Positions 1 through 10,208 of a stretch of 56,549 nt of DNA are shown in pieces. The notes beneath the pieces were generated by a model. It saw only the letters and a program-made list of their open reading frames with translations. It was not told the DNA's origin and ran no database searches. The first letter of the stretch is position 1. Each line of letters starts with the position of its first letter. This DNA comes from Salisapilia sapeloensis (taxonomy: Eukaryota > Oomycota > Peronosporomycetes > Peronosporales > Salisapiliaceae): the NCBI GenBank assembly GCA_023334545.1, contig JAADVB010000112.1, positions 1-56,549 on the forward strand, written 5' to 3'. The position numbers and the translations under genes are program-made.

Positions 1-29
1 AGTCTTCCACTACTAAAACCTAGTTGTAG

Positions 30-314
30 TCGAACTTGACGATCTTTGATATCGGAGCGAATCGTATTCCAGACATTCCCAAGGAAGTGGCAGGATTAGT
101 GGAACTAGAAGACCTCTGGATGAATGACAATGGCGTCGACAGCTTCGGCCCAGTGGAACATTTGCAGCCATTGACCAAACTTACGACACTGTACTTGGAG
201 CGAAATCCGATTGCAAAGGACTTCGAGTACCGCAAGAGATTGCTAGAGATATTGCCGAACCTAGAACAGATCGATGCTGTGCCGACGACCAAAGCGCAAC
301 GAGTGATAGGTTGA
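30..314 (+). CDS. SDS22-type leucine-rich-repeat regulator of PP1, 3' exon only
   Basis: This is the last exon of a leucine-rich-repeat protein whose 5' part lies outside the window. The exon follows an in-frame stop and an AG acceptor (ttgtag, 24-29), so the TTG at 36 is not a start. The reading begins S-N-L-T-I-F-D-I and runs to TGA at 312-314. It holds two LRRs and then the LRRcap typical of SDS22/PPP1R7: WMNDNGVDS, TLYLERNPIAKD, YRKRLLEILPNLEQIDA. In the family, SDS22 binds the PP1 catalytic subunit during phosphatase assembly and in mitosis. The WMNDN and YLERNP blocks favour SDS22 over other LRR proteins. Only about 94 residues are present, so repeat number and N-terminus cannot be judged. 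Confidence 0.82.
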   Translation, partial: SNLTIFDIGANRIPDIPKEVAGLVELEDLWMNDNGVDSFGPVEHLQPLTKLTTLYLERNPIAKDFEYRKRLLEILPNLEQIDAVPTTKAQRVIG

Positions 315-1625
315 AAGAATAAAGATACTTTCTCTAGTGACGTCTTGTACAACTGCATCTATGGACAGCTTGTAGGACTTGTGACCATGGGTAATTTCTA
401 CCCGGGTAGAGGACATAGCAGTTTAAAGCAGCGAAAGATTGGTTAAGTCGCTGTTTTGCATTACATAGCTAGATCTTGTTGATGTTTTATGCAAGTACCA
501 CGGATGCAAAAGTGTCCAAGCAATGTACATTTTTTGCATGTATGTAAGCGGGTAGCTGACATATTGAAACGATCGTAGGGACCATGTAACAATGGTACTT
601 GAGGCGAAAGATAGCTATGCGTAAAAGTTTCCATGATAAATGACTGTTATTTTGTATTGATTTAATTCGAAAAGTAACATTGTAATCTATAGAGCGCTAG
701 ACAACGTAAAAATTGTTGCTGAGTACGCACAGGATAGGCTATCGCTGCCTCTCGACCTGTGCCTTGTCCGTAAATGGCTCTTTATGGTGTAATATCTACG
801 TTTGTAGGACACAATCCGCAAGTCACTTGTCGCGAAAGTATCCATCCAAGTAATGACCCGGCTATACCTTGCAGACTAAGACATCTTTTCATAGATCATA
901 ATCTACGCCGGCTTGAAACTAACGGTTAGATCAGGTGGAGCAGTTGAAGCTTTCGCTCATCTTGGACGTGTACACGCATCAAGAGCCAATTGCAATAGGG
1001 AGCTTCAAAGTTGGGATGGAGAGTAGATCGTTTATTACTTCTGCCACAATTAGACGAAGTATTCACAGATTCCGTCACTCTTGCTATCTGCCTGATTTTC
1101 TTCAACGTTGATGCTATAGCACGTTAAAATTACGACGTACGTTTACTTTTGGAAATGCGAAATGCTCATACGTGTCTATTAAACTTTGAATATCTATTAT
1201 TGTGAATTGTTATAGTAGCGGGTGAGCGATGGAGGAGATCAGTTTTGGTAATGTGGATGCTGTTGTCTATCGTCAATGCTGTCGTACTCTATGTAAAATG
1301 AAAATACATATTTTTCTTGTTTATAATGAATATAGGCATCGCATCATCGACTTATTTCTCATAACATTCCCCAGCGCTCAGAATATCTATCGCCTTCACT
1401 CCACGCCTTGTATGGAGTAACATACGTCAGCACCTCGTATTCGTACGCTATGCAGACTACGAAATATTCGCAGTAACTGGCGTTGAAATTGAACCTGAGC
1501 AAGATCTGCAGTAGACGGACACGAGGTATAACAATCATCTCTGCCCTGACGGTAACTTTGCGCGTTACGTAGCTATGTCACACATTAAAATCTAGCTTAC
1601 GTCGCAAGTCGGATGCCACCGATAG
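315..1625. other. Non-coding stretch between SDS22 and membrane-protein gene
   Basis: About 1.3 kb with only short ORFs; the longest is a 63-codon plus-strand frame at 1229-1420 with no recognisable motif. AT-rich runs occur around 640-720 and 1150-1330. I see no RNA gene, repeat or transposon here. The two flanking genes converge, so their 3' UTRs must fall in this stretch. Confidence 0.5.
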
Positions 1626-2589
1626 TCACGACTGATCTACGTGTATCTTGGATGCGACAGCTTGAGAAGACGGACCTGTCAGCTTCCCGCTAAGGAGAAT
1701 GCACATGAAGCAATGACCTTTATAAACCACCATCCATCCACCGCAGTGCAAACACCGTAAATGCTTAATACATGCATTGTATATGCAGATACTCATGGAT
1801 GCTGCAATCCCGATCAGCATCAAAAATACTTTCCACACCCACGAATAGTCTCGCTCATCTGACCCTGGGATAGATCGGATGCGTATAACTTCGTTAATAG
1901 TTAATGGTGGGGTTTTACTCTCTGTGATTTCAATCGAGCAGTTGATAACACTTCTCCAGTACTGGGTGCCGTACTTCTCTGAATGCTCTTGGATAAAGAG
2001 TAAAAGAGAATAGCCGGTTAAATACGTAGACTTGGTCCGTTGCGGCAGTAAACACTCAATAATTTGATTGTCGTTTAACGTTCGACGTCGCGCAAATCGG
2101 AAAGCCAAGCTACTACGACTGACGCTCAAGCGTTGAACGTCGTTTAAAGGGCATGACAAGTTCCACGTTTCATCAGCACCTACCCAAGTTTCCACATCAC
2201 GATACCATTACAACGTTTCAATATGATCTACCTGTAATGGGTACAGGCTTCGTGCAGCATTGCAAGCAGTAGGGTAGGTATCGATTCTCGTCGACCGTAA
2301 ATTGAGCAAGAAAGGAATAGTCCTTTGGAAACCCTGCAGACGCGTTCTGTTCATTGCAAGCACTAAGTCCAAATCCGGAAAAGCATTGAGCATGTAGCTG
2401 CGTAGGGCTAATGCTCATTGTCGCAGGCTGAATAGCTCCGTAAATTCCGTACGTTTGCTACCGGTCACCTGATCAGCTCCTTGACCTTATCGATAATCAA
2501 TTGAAGTTATCATATACCTCATTCGGCGTCATCGTATCTCCACATCCTATCCACGTCGCAATATATACGCCCATGCATCTCCATCTCAT
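1626..2589 (-). CDS. Predicted single-pass membrane protein with Cys-rich tail, unrecognised family
   Basis: Three exons are inferred on the minus strand: 2589-2518, 2457-2232 and 2179-1626. Introns of 60 nt (GTATAT...GGTAG) and 52 nt (GTAGAT...GGTAG) keep the frame, giving 283 residues. The middle part is Cys-rich (YCLQCCTKPVPIT, then GADETWNLSC). One hydrophobic helix (VWKVFLMLIGIAASMS, about residues 214-237) is followed by a short tail with clustered cysteines (CLHCGG, HCFMC) that could be lipidated or bind metal. No clear signal peptide is visible in the first exon, so an upstream exon may be missing. I do not recognise the family. Predicted topology is a large N-terminal domain and a short Cys-rich C-terminal tail. 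The start lies about 200 bp below the stop of the PX gene on the same strand. Confidence 0.5.
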
Positions 2590-2787
2590 CCTTTCGCTCT
2601 TTCAAGTAAAACGAAAACCACGTCGCAAAAATAGAAATTGGGATAAATCGATGTTTTTATTCATTCGTCAAGCAGTGCCAATGCTGCTCTTCTACGCTTC
2701 GCCTGCTCGCTCCAGATCAAAGTCGTGCGGATTTCCTTTTAAAAGTTACATCCAGTTTTTTTTAAATGTGAAAGTTGCTCCATGAAC

Positions 2788-3813
2788 TTAATTGTCCATC
2801 TTGATTTCTTTCTTCAAGAACGACAATATACGCCGATTCCGAGCGTACTTCTTCGCCCGGCAGCGGATGACTGCATCCACCTCGTCACTCTCCCTCTCCA
2901 AGTCATTCGACTGACTCGCACCAAAGTCGTCGGATTCCATGTCCGTCAACTCTTCCCCAGAGCTCGTTTCCAACACAAAACTCTTGTCTTCGCTGCTTTC
3001 GCTGATCATGCTGTCTTCCGACGCTCGGTCACTTCCGTCGTCCCGATTCTCCTCCATCACGGTTTCCAACGTCCCGCACTGGAAAACAGGTAGACGCTGA
3101 CTGACTTCCAAGGACGTCGGAAGCACCGGAAATGGCTTGCTGTAGCATAAAAGGTGGTTGTTGCTCTGCACTCGTTGCGATCCGAGGAAACCACGCATGA
3201 GGGAGAGGCCGACGTCGCTGACTTCGGAATGGTCGAGGTAATCCTCGTTGATCACGACTCGATGGGCGTTCACGAGGAACTCGAGCAAACTTTCACAAAA
3301 GTGCTGATCACGCTTCTTCTTCTGAAGACGATATTTGCGTTTTTTTGGAAAGTATTGCGAGTGGAGGAACTCGTAGAGCTTTGGAAACTCTGCAATGAAG
3401 AGTTTTAAATGGTCCTCGAGCATCGTTCGGAAGAGGGCAAAATCGGCGTAGGTGCGGTACAAGACCCACGACCGCCCTGTGATGGCGTTCTGGACGTGTA
3501 CACGGAACACGGTTTTCTCCTTTTTCACTGCCAGGGAGCTGTCTCTGGCCTTGATCGCGGAATAGTGCGTCGAGAGGGAGTCTCTCAGACGCTCCGACTT
3601 GCGCTCCTTTGGCTTGGGCACCGTCGTGACACTGTAGATGGACAGTGCGCCCATGCAGACCATGGACCGTTCGACGGTCGTGCCCCCCATGACCGTGGAG
3701 CCGCCACGGACAATGAGGCTGCAGCCCAGCGTTGCAGGTGTCTCTGGTTCCTCAGGCACCTTTTCATTCTCGTTCGGCCTCCTGCGTTTCGATAGCGACG
3801 CTCGTAGCGGCAT
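2788..3813 (-). CDS. PX (phox homology) domain protein
   Basis: A 341-residue single-exon protein. The frame is open upstream from a GTG at 3861, but the first ATG (3813) precedes a plausible MPLRASLSKRRRP start. Residues about 115-225 form a PX domain: VFRVHVQNAITGRSWVLYRTY for the first strands, FPKLYEFLHSQYFPKKRK for the loop region, then helices ending in VSDVGLSLMRGFLG. PX domains bind phosphoinositides, usually PI3P, and recruit proteins to endosomal membranes. The C-terminus is acidic and Ser-rich (about residues 255-320) and ends in a basic patch (RCRAKKYARNRRILSFLKKE). No second catalytic domain is visible, so it is an adaptor- or sorting-nexin-like protein of unknown partner. The PX call is firm; the role is inferred. 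Confidence 0.75.
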   Translation of the reverse strand: MPLRASLSKRRRPNENEKVPEEPETPATLGCSLIVRGGSTVMGGTTVERSMVCMGALSIYSVTTVPKPKERKSERLRDSLSTHYSAIKARDSSLAVKKEKTVFRVHVQNAITGRSWVLYRTYADFALFRTMLEDHLKLFIAEFPKLYEFLHSQYFPKKRKYRLQKKKRDQHFCESLLEFLVNAHRVVINEDYLDHSEVSDVGLSLMRGFLGSQRVQSNNHLLCYSKPFPVLPTSLEVSQRLPVFQCGTLETVMEENRDDGSDRASEDSMISESSEDKSFVLETSSGEELTDMESDDFGASQSNDLERESDEVDAVIRCRAKKYARNRRILSFLKKEIKMDN

Positions 3814-4365
3814 GAGCACTTGATGCTTTTGATGTACGCTGCTTAATGACGAAATGGGCACGGCGTGTGCAATCTACCGTGGGCAGATAGGACGGAAATG
3901 GGGAGCTGTCGGCAGTGGCCTATCGCGACAGATATCCAGCCCCGTGACCTAACGATCGATCGCAAGGAGCGATTCGGGCGGTGGGCTGGCTTCTTCTACT
4001 TCAACATCTGTTCCATCGTCTTTTGACACTTGCTCCCGATTGGGTACTGAAAGGATGGGGCGCGACATAGGAGGGAAAAAGTGGCGAGTACTAGGTGCTT
4101 TTCCTGCAGAAGAAGATGCTCTGAATGAGCCGCATCAGGCTTTTGCTGCACCTACGGATGAACGGCACTTTCAGGTGGAAACATTTAAACCTATGGACGA
4201 AAGGCGATGGTATCGAGAAACGAGTAGGATGCAAACACGGATGTATTAAGTAAATCGTCTTTTGGAAGCCTCTTCCCGTAGGTTCATTCGTCTCCATCGA
4301 TCGTTTCATACCACACTGTACACGCTGGACAAAATCGATGAAGACCAAGGCTAGAGCAAACGCGA
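3814..4365. other. Intergenic between HSF and PX genes
   Basis: About 550 bp between two minus-strand genes: the 3' region of the HSF and the 5' region of the PX gene. Small ORFs on both strands (for example 4040-4249 plus, 4091-4348 minus) overlap one another and carry no motif, so I regard them as chance. A palindromic cgatcgatcg lies near 3951-3961; nothing else is evident. Confidence 0.4.
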
Positions 4366-5517
4366 TTAAAAGGTGAAATTTTGAGCGTTCTCCGCCTCCC
4401 CCGACGGAGGTGACGTCCGACTACCGTTACTGGACGGTGGTCGGGCCGGCATGCCGCGGCCGTCGTCACCCAATAGCTGCATCTCGATCGAATCCGTCCA
4501 GTCCAGCAAGGACTGATTCCTTCCGCTGCGTCCATCACCATAGTCGCCGTTAACAGAAGGTACTGGCGGAGGGTTCATGTCAAAGTACGATCTGGATGGG
4601 ACCGCGTTGCCCATTCGAGACGCCATCATCGGACTCGGTCGCCTTCTCTTCGATGCGCTCGATGCTCGCTCCATCATATCTATGTCGCTGTATCGCTTGT
4701 AGCTCGAAGATCTTGGCGCATGCGCAGGTAAAGACTGACCTCGCGGTCCTTCCGGGGATCGCTTGTTGCCGTTCACTCGCGTCGCCCGCGCCTTCTGCAA
4801 CATCATGGAGCTGGTAGAATGACCGGTGCCTGACCGCGCCTGGTGCATGGCGGCATTGTTTTCACGACCGTTCGGTGGCAGATATTGATCTTGCTGCATT
4901 GCGTGACTGCCTCCATTTGGGATTCTAGTGCGCGGAGCGGAGATCGCTGCCTCTTCTTCTGCCTGTCTAGCCAGAATCTCTTGCCGGTCATGCAGGAGGC
5001 CGCGCACTTGCGTCGTCACTTCTGCGAGCTGCGTCATGAGCGTTGACACGTGGTGTTGCAATCTTTCAACGGATCCTTTTAGCGTTTCGATTTCCTCCCT
5101 CTCTGGCGCAGAGGACCCTTCCGAGTAAGTTTTTCGACGGATTTGCGACATCAAGTACTGCTTATTACGAATAAACTTTTCATGGTAAAACTCCCACCAG
5201 CCTTTGGATTCATCCGTCACGCCGTTCTGTAGCATAGCGAGCTCCTCTTCCTCTCTCTTGCGTTTGCGAAAGCCATAGAAGTTCAGCTGACGTACAAAGG
5301 ACGAAAAGTTGTTATGCTTAAAGTAGCGTGGCAGCACTTGGCTTGCAAACTCGCGAGGGGCCTTGATGATAAAAGATGTGCCGGCTGGGGACCAGCAGGC
5401 GATGTGGTCCGGTGACGACTCGATCAAGTCGTACGTTTTGCGCAGGAACACAGGCGCTGGCTTGGTATCCTTTGACGACGTGCGCGCTGGCAGCGAGTTG
5501 AATCCACGCTCCTCCAT
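4366..5517 (-). CDS. Heat shock transcription factor (HSF family)
   Basis: A 383-residue single-exon protein starting at ATG 5517. Residues about 20-115 form a canonical HSF DNA-binding domain: PAPVFLRKTYDLIE, then WSPAGTSFIIKAP, then the recognition-helix block YFKHNNFSSFVRQLNFYGFRK, then WWEFYHEKFIRNKQYLMSQI. The segment after EREEIETLKGSVERL is a heptad coiled coil (HR-A/B, about 140-190), the trimerisation region. The rest is low-complexity, rich in Ser, Arg, Pro and Gly, with candidate basic nuclear signals (NKRSPEGPRG, SKRRRPSP). HSFs bind nGAAn repeats in nuclear DNA and activate chaperone and stress genes. No clear HR-C repeat or acidic activation motif is visible, so its activation properties are open. 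It is transcribed divergently from RNASEH2A, about 350 bp away. Confidence 0.92.
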   Translation of the reverse strand: MEERGFNSLPARTSSKDTKPAPVFLRKTYDLIESSPDHIACWSPAGTSFIIKAPREFASQVLPRYFKHNNFSSFVRQLNFYGFRKRKREEEELAMLQNGVTDESKGWWEFYHEKFIRNKQYLMSQIRRKTYSEGSSAPEREEIETLKGSVERLQHHVSTLMTQLAEVTTQVRGLLHDRQEILARQAEEEAAISAPRTRIPNGGSHAMQQDQYLPPNGRENNAAMHQARSGTGHSTSSMMLQKARATRVNGNKRSPEGPRGQSLPAHAPRSSSYKRYSDIDMMERASSASKRRRPSPMMASRMGNAVPSRSYFDMNPPPVPSVNGDYGDGRSGRNQSLLDWTDSIEMQLLGDDGRGMPARPPSSNGSRTSPPSGEAENAQNFTF

Positions 5518-5864
5518 GGTGAAGGTGAAGTTGTAGTTTGTGAAAAGTTGCGCGGAAAACGACTTTCAGACTTCGTTCGGTGGCGAGGTCGAAATCAGTG
5601 TATCAAGCAGCGGTAGGAATTTCAGATAGCACGCAATGAAATATGGTAGTGCCTTCCGAGACCTATGTGAAAGTAACAACGAGTACGCTGATCGGTGGCC
5701 TTTGTTCTGCCTTTTTCACTTAAGGAAGCAAAGAGAATGACACTAGATCTACTCCGGCCGCCACGTCGATTTAGCTGCATCGGATATATCCATCAAAATA
5801 GCTGCGTATTGAATTAACGGCGACGTTATTGCAAGAAACAAATCGAGTGCTTTTTCCCGCCAAA
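5518..5864. promoter_or_regulatory. Shared divergent promoter region, HSF and RNase H2A
   Basis: A 347-bp gap between the start codons of two divergent genes must carry both promoters. I found no clear TATA box and cannot assign a transcription start. An ORF on the minus strand (5749-6039) crosses into the RNase H2A coding region and is treated as a shadow. Confidence 0.35.
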
Positions 5865-6761
5865 ATGACAAGCATGCAGCATCAAGTACTCGTTCGCAGT
5901 GCTGTGCCGTCTTCATGCCTTGAAAAGACTTCGGAAGTCGTATTAGGTATCGATGAAGCAGGTAGAGGACCGGTGCTTGGTCCCATGGTCTATGGAGCAG
6001 CCTACTGGGATAAATCCATGGACGACGAGATGCAGACAAAGGGCTTTAACGACTCCAAGCAGCTCTCTGCTGCAAGTCGGGAACAAATCTTTGATCAGAT
6101 GAAGGAAACGGTGGATCTAGGCTGGATCGTCCGTATCCTGTCTGCCGCTGAAATCTCCGACAGCATGCAGCTCCAGACGAGCAATTTGAACGAACTTTCT
6201 CGCAGCGCAGCCGTCCAGCTTATTAAAGAGACACAAGACAAAGGTGTGAATGTCACGAAAGTCTACGTTGACACGGTCGGGGATCCTCAAAAGTATCAGA
6301 ACTGGCTGACAAAGTACTTTAACGACACAATCGACTTTACCGTGGCGAAAAAAGCAGATAGTATATACAAAGTCGTGAGTGCTGCGAGTATTGCAGCCAA
6401 GGTGACACGAGATAAGATTTTGGAAGAATGGGACTGGGAGACACCGTCTATAGAGCTAGAAAAGTCGTTTGGATCGGGATACCCGAGCGATCCGAGGACC
6501 AAGGAATGGTTACAGAAGAATATTCAGCCTATTTTCGCCTTCCCCAACATTGTCCGATTTAGCTGGGGCACCGTAACGTCCATTCTGGAGGATGGAAAGA
6601 GTACAGTAGCTGTCGACTGGCCGCACGACAAGACGTTGGAGAAAAAGAATGCGCCAAAAGGCACGTCGAATATCTCATCTTTCCTCGGCAGCAAGCCAAA
6701 AGCTCAAGGCAGAGCAAATTTCTTCAAGCAGAGAGGAATGCAGGACGTTCAAGACTTTTAA
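5865..6761 (+). CDS. RNASEH2A: Ribonuclease H2 catalytic subunit A
   Basis: A 298-residue protein starting at ATG 5865 (MTSMQHQVLV); an upstream TTG at 5829 only extends the frame. It carries the type 2 RNase HII active site. Asp and Glu lie in VVLGIDEAGRGPVLGPMVYG (about residues 27-46), the third acidic residue in VYVDTVGDPQKY, and the fourth Asp in KKADSIYKVVSAASIAAKVTRD (the eukaryotic signature). The enzyme cleaves RNA in RNA:DNA hybrids and removes single ribonucleotides from nuclear DNA, in complex with subunits B and C. The C-terminal tail TSNISSFLG resembles a degenerate PCNA-interaction motif (hydrophobic, two residues, aromatic), but the usual Gln is missing, so this is only a suggestion. 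Length matches the family (about 300 residues). Confidence 0.95.
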   Translation: MTSMQHQVLVRSAVPSSCLEKTSEVVLGIDEAGRGPVLGPMVYGAAYWDKSMDDEMQTKGFNDSKQLSAASREQIFDQMKETVDLGWIVRILSAAEISDSMQLQTSNLNELSRSAAVQLIKETQDKGVNVTKVYVDTVGDPQKYQNWLTKYFNDTIDFTVAKKADSIYKVVSAASIAAKVTRDKILEEWDWETPSIELEKSFGSGYPSDPRTKEWLQKNIQPIFAFPNIVRFSWGTVTSILEDGKSTVAVDWPHDKTLEKKNAPKGTSNISSFLGSKPKAQGRANFFKQRGMQDVQDF

Positions 6762-7383
6762 ATAGGAGTAGATGCATGTAAAACCAACAAACAGGGACTT
6801 TCATCTTTTGGGTTTACGCCTAAAGATACGCTTTTTATCGATAAGATACCGTGGATTGTTGCCTAGCTTCCACTATCGTGACCTGATCTTCCACTCGAAG
6901 GCCGAGATGCTTTTTGTATCCCTGACCATCTCCCAGTTCTGAGTTTCTTCTGGGTTTCCATCACAAACAGTCGAAAACCTCTCTTGTCACCAGCTCTATC
7001 TGTGCTTTCGTAGAAAATCTAGCCTCGAGCAAGCCTACATTGAAGTAACATCAGAAACTTCTCTATTGCGTTTCTTATCCGCATGAGTTACTAGGAAATG
7101 TTTCTGCTCTTCTTATCTTTATAAGTTGAAACTGTATCATTTAGCCTCACTTACACGCGCATTTTTGACGCCAAACAGCTATATAACACGGGAATGACCA
7201 CTACTACAACTGTCTTTGTGTTCTATAACCCATATATGGTTTCTTGAGATCCCAGTCCAATGTCTCCTGTTTGTTTCAATCCAAAACGTTTCTGCACAAT
7301 TTGGAAAGAGAAAGATGAGATGGCTAGTTAAAAGTATTTGTATTTTATACATGCCTAGGGCCTTGTTCCGATCCAAACTGTGT
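6762..7383. other. Convergent intergenic region after RNase H2A
   Basis: About 620 bp between the stops of two convergent genes, expected to hold both 3' UTRs. The only ORFs here (7179-7421 minus, 7216-7461 plus) overlap each other and run into the amidase gene; neither has a motif. I see no RNA gene or repeat. Confidence 0.4.
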
Positions 7384-8556
7384 CTAGATCGAGAGACCAA
7401 TTTCGGCCACTCGGCAGTCAATGATCGTTTCTGCGCCGATGCTCACATCTTCGATCAGTAGGTTCTCAATCTCGCCACCGTCGGCGAAGCTACTCGGCCA
7501 AAAGTGCGCGCAGGAATGCGACGTCTGGAGCCACCCAATGTGCTTTAAAGCCGAGGCGACGAGACTGGAGCAAAAGTATTTCCTCTTGGACTTTTTTACT
7601 TTTGTCGGGGCAACCAAGTCCGTATCCTCTTCCGTCTCGCCGGCACTTTCACCTATCTCTGTTGCTGACAAGCGAGGTACCGTCTGATCCAAGTTGGATG
7701 GAGACGTCGCTTTTTCCAATTTGTCATTTGCTGCTTCTATCGCTGTCAACGGATCTTTCTTCCTTCTTCTTGTAGACCCTCCTCGTTCGTTTAGTAGTCC
7801 CAAGAGACTGTACGAGTTACCATCTAATGCCTCAGCGAACTCCTTCAACCTGCGTTTCATGACAGGAGTACGTTCGCCTGTGATGCGCCTAACAACGATC
7901 GAGTTGGTGATATCCTTCGAGTACGCTAGTACCCGAGGTTTCAAAGCGTAGAGGTGAACGCCAGAGGAAGTAGCTTCCAAAAGTCTCAGCAGTCCTGGCG
8001 AGTGTCCTGGTACGACCACTGCGACGTGGTCATAGTCCGACAACGTAACTGCCCGTGTCATGGCACTGACACTGAACTTGCACGAGAAGAGCAGAATGTC
8101 TCCTGGTGCTAATGTGTTTTCTAGTGATCGTAAATGCAGAATCTTTTTCACGCTTTTCGTCTCGGACAGTGGAAAGTGGGGAGACGTGGAGCATGCACCG
8201 ATGAACTCGAGAAAGAGGACGTCCATTGCAACGTCGTCCTTCTGGAGCATGTCTTGTAAATACGCTTCCAACTGCATTCTCTGTTTATCCGTGACCAAGG
8301 CGTTTTGCTGGGAAAAGAGAGACGATTGGGCTCTTTTGGGTGCTTGCATGGACGATAGCGCTGGGATTTTAGCCACAAGCGCTCGATGCAAGCCTTTGAA
8401 CTCGTCATAGCGGCGACTGACGTTCCACGCGAGTTCATTGAACTCGACTCGAATGGAAAAGTGCGTCACTTTACGTCGAATCCCGAGTTCACTGCGCCTG
8501 TGCGAAGCAAAGGGAATCGAAAGTGATAGCTGCGGAGAAGTGGACGTCGTTAGCAT
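7384..8556 (-). CDS. PX domain fused to permuted papain-like (YiiX/C92-like) amidase
   Basis: A 390-residue protein. The frame is open from 8643, but that codon is TTG; the first ATG is 8556 (MLTTSTSPQLSLSIPF). Residues about 8-125 look like a PX domain: two strands, then WNVSRRYDEFKGLHRALV, then a helical end (MQLEAYLQDML...FLEFIGA). From about residue 140 a second domain begins with LAPGDILLFSCKFSVSAM, then the His block SDYDHVAVVV, LLRLLEATSSGVHLYAL, and late in the chain the Cys block RKYFCSSLVASALKHIGW. This His-before-Cys order is the circularly permuted NlpC/P60 fold (YiiX, C92 peptidase, LRAT-like), whose members act on amide, ester or isopeptide bonds. PX would bring it to a phosphoinositide membrane. 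A charged linker (about 265-335) separates the His and Cys blocks. The substrate is unknown. Confidence 0.75.
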   Translation of the reverse strand: MLTTSTSPQLSLSIPFASHRRSELGIRRKVTHFSIRVEFNELAWNVSRRYDEFKGLHRALVAKIPALSSMQAPKRAQSSLFSQQNALVTDKQRMQLEAYLQDMLQKDDVAMDVLFLEFIGACSTSPHFPLSETKSVKKILHLRSLENTLAPGDILLFSCKFSVSAMTRAVTLSDYDHVAVVVPGHSPGLLRLLEATSSGVHLYALKPRVLAYSKDITNSIVVRRITGERTPVMKRRLKEFAEALDGNSYSLLGLLNERGGSTRRRKKDPLTAIEAANDKLEKATSPSNLDQTVPRLSATEIGESAGETEEDTDLVAPTKVKKSKRKYFCSSLVASALKHIGWLQTSHSCAHFWPSSFADGGEIENLLIEDVSIGAETIIDCRVAEIGLSI

Positions 8557-10208
8557 TGTAATGGGTAGTATGTGCAGTACATGCACCCTGTTGCGGTGCA
8601 GTCCAAAAGGAAAATAAACCCGTTGCTTGGAGTGGCAGGCCAAACGCTGACTTGGTAGGTGAGGAAGGCGGGGGACGTGGGTGGAATTCGGCTACAAAAA
8701 GTAACTCGAATGGGATAAAGATTCGTGGGGCAGATGCGATAGTGAATAATACGGCGCGGGATAGGAAGCGACCGGCCGGTAGCGAAGCGGACGAAACACT
8801 TCGTCTCATGGACGATGGGCGTAAGGTAATGCGCACCAATTTGAATAGACCCGTTGGACAGGCGAAATTAGACAACGATTGCAATCTGCTTGTGCAAGAA
8901 TGCGTGGAAAGGAGCTCGAACAGAGTACTCTCGGCTACGATGGTGTGGCTTATAGCATCAGAATCCACTTGCAAGAGAGGACGGCAGAGTTAGAGGGGGC
9001 AAGTAAAGTTCAGTTACTCAAAGGAAGAGGCAAGTGAAAGATCCAACTCGAATTTGTCATCATAAATAGATAGTCATGACATGCATTCCCAGATAGTAAT
9101 GAGGTAACTTAAGCGGGTTTCGTATTCAACCTCCCAGTTCTTGCCCTCAGTATAGCTCGCATACAAGCACACGCACGTCAGGGATTATTTTACTAGTATA
9201 CGGATACCCAGACGTCATGACAGACAATGTATCTTGGGGCTTTGCGAATTTGTCGTTTCTTATCCACCAGTCGCAACCTTGGTTCTACGCAGCGTTTCAT
9301 TCTATGTCCAGTGGAAGGCAACAAACCCATGTTTCTCTCTCTTTTCTATTGAAAGTGCGCTTTATCGTTCATCGCAATGAAGTGATATTCACGCTTCGAT
9401 CTCTCCCAACATCCGTGTGTACTACAATGCACCGCACTTAATTAATTTGAGCAAATGACGCACCCAGTTACAATCATCTCTTGCGTAGGATTGTCCACTT
9501 GTCTGGGTATCCTCAGAATTCGAATTCCTACTGCATGGATAGCCTGTGTTCATTTACGGCTTAATTATATCTTTCGATTACCGAATCTGTATCTGGTACT
9601 TGGTGTGGATACGCACGTCCAGCCATTCTGAATAAGGAGAGATCCTCGATTGTCAAGATGCTTTTACTAAAATGGCACCAGCGATTTAAAGGGTAGAGCG
9701 CTGGACACTATAGCTCATGCTGTTCGTAGCGATGTACAGTACAATCGTATTTAGAGGTAGGACATAGACACAGGCGAGTATCGATTGCACTCCCTATGAT
9801 AGCGCTGCGGAATGACTGCATTTGCAGCGTGTCCGCCTCTGTGACGTCATCTCCAGGGCGAGTGCCATGAAACATCTTGTTCAAGGATTTCAACTTACCG
9901 CGAAATAGACTTTCCACAGTACAACCGGAGCTCAGATTTTTTGCGATTCTGGCGATTGCTTCCCACTTCCTTCAACTAGATGCTTACCACACTTTGAAAA
10001 ATTGGAGAATACGTGATTTGATGTCTAAAAGTGCATGCTTTATGTGATGAATTAGACTTGTGCGGGTTAATGTCGACCCAAAGCGGGCGTACACAGCTAC
10101 CTTCTAACAATTCTACACCTATAAAAGATATTTAAATTCGTCGATCTATCTACTTTGATCATCAACTCTACGTATCCGCCAGCAGTATCCAAGTTGAAGA
10201 CTACGACG
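8557..10208. other. Long intergenic region between divergent PX-amidase and HECT genes
   Basis: About 1.65 kb containing the 5' regions of both neighbours. ATG-started ORFs occur at 9217-9441 (plus, 74 aa) and 8652-8993 (plus, 113 aa), plus a minus frame at 9708-9917 (69 aa, containing FHGTRPGDDVTEADTLQMQ). None has a motif, signal peptide or domain I recognise. The 9708-9917 frame has the most protein-like composition and a GTAAGT near its 5' end, so a small spliced gene cannot be excluded. Confidence 0.35.

Noticed and set aside
1229-1420. 63-codon plus ORF as a small secreted protein
   Set aside because: No signal peptide, no motif, and an AT-rich composition typical of the surrounding non-coding DNA.
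8489-8993. ORFs on both strands upstream of the PX-amidase
   Set aside because: The two frames overlap each other antisense, have low-complexity composition and no domain; one extends into the PX gene in another frame.
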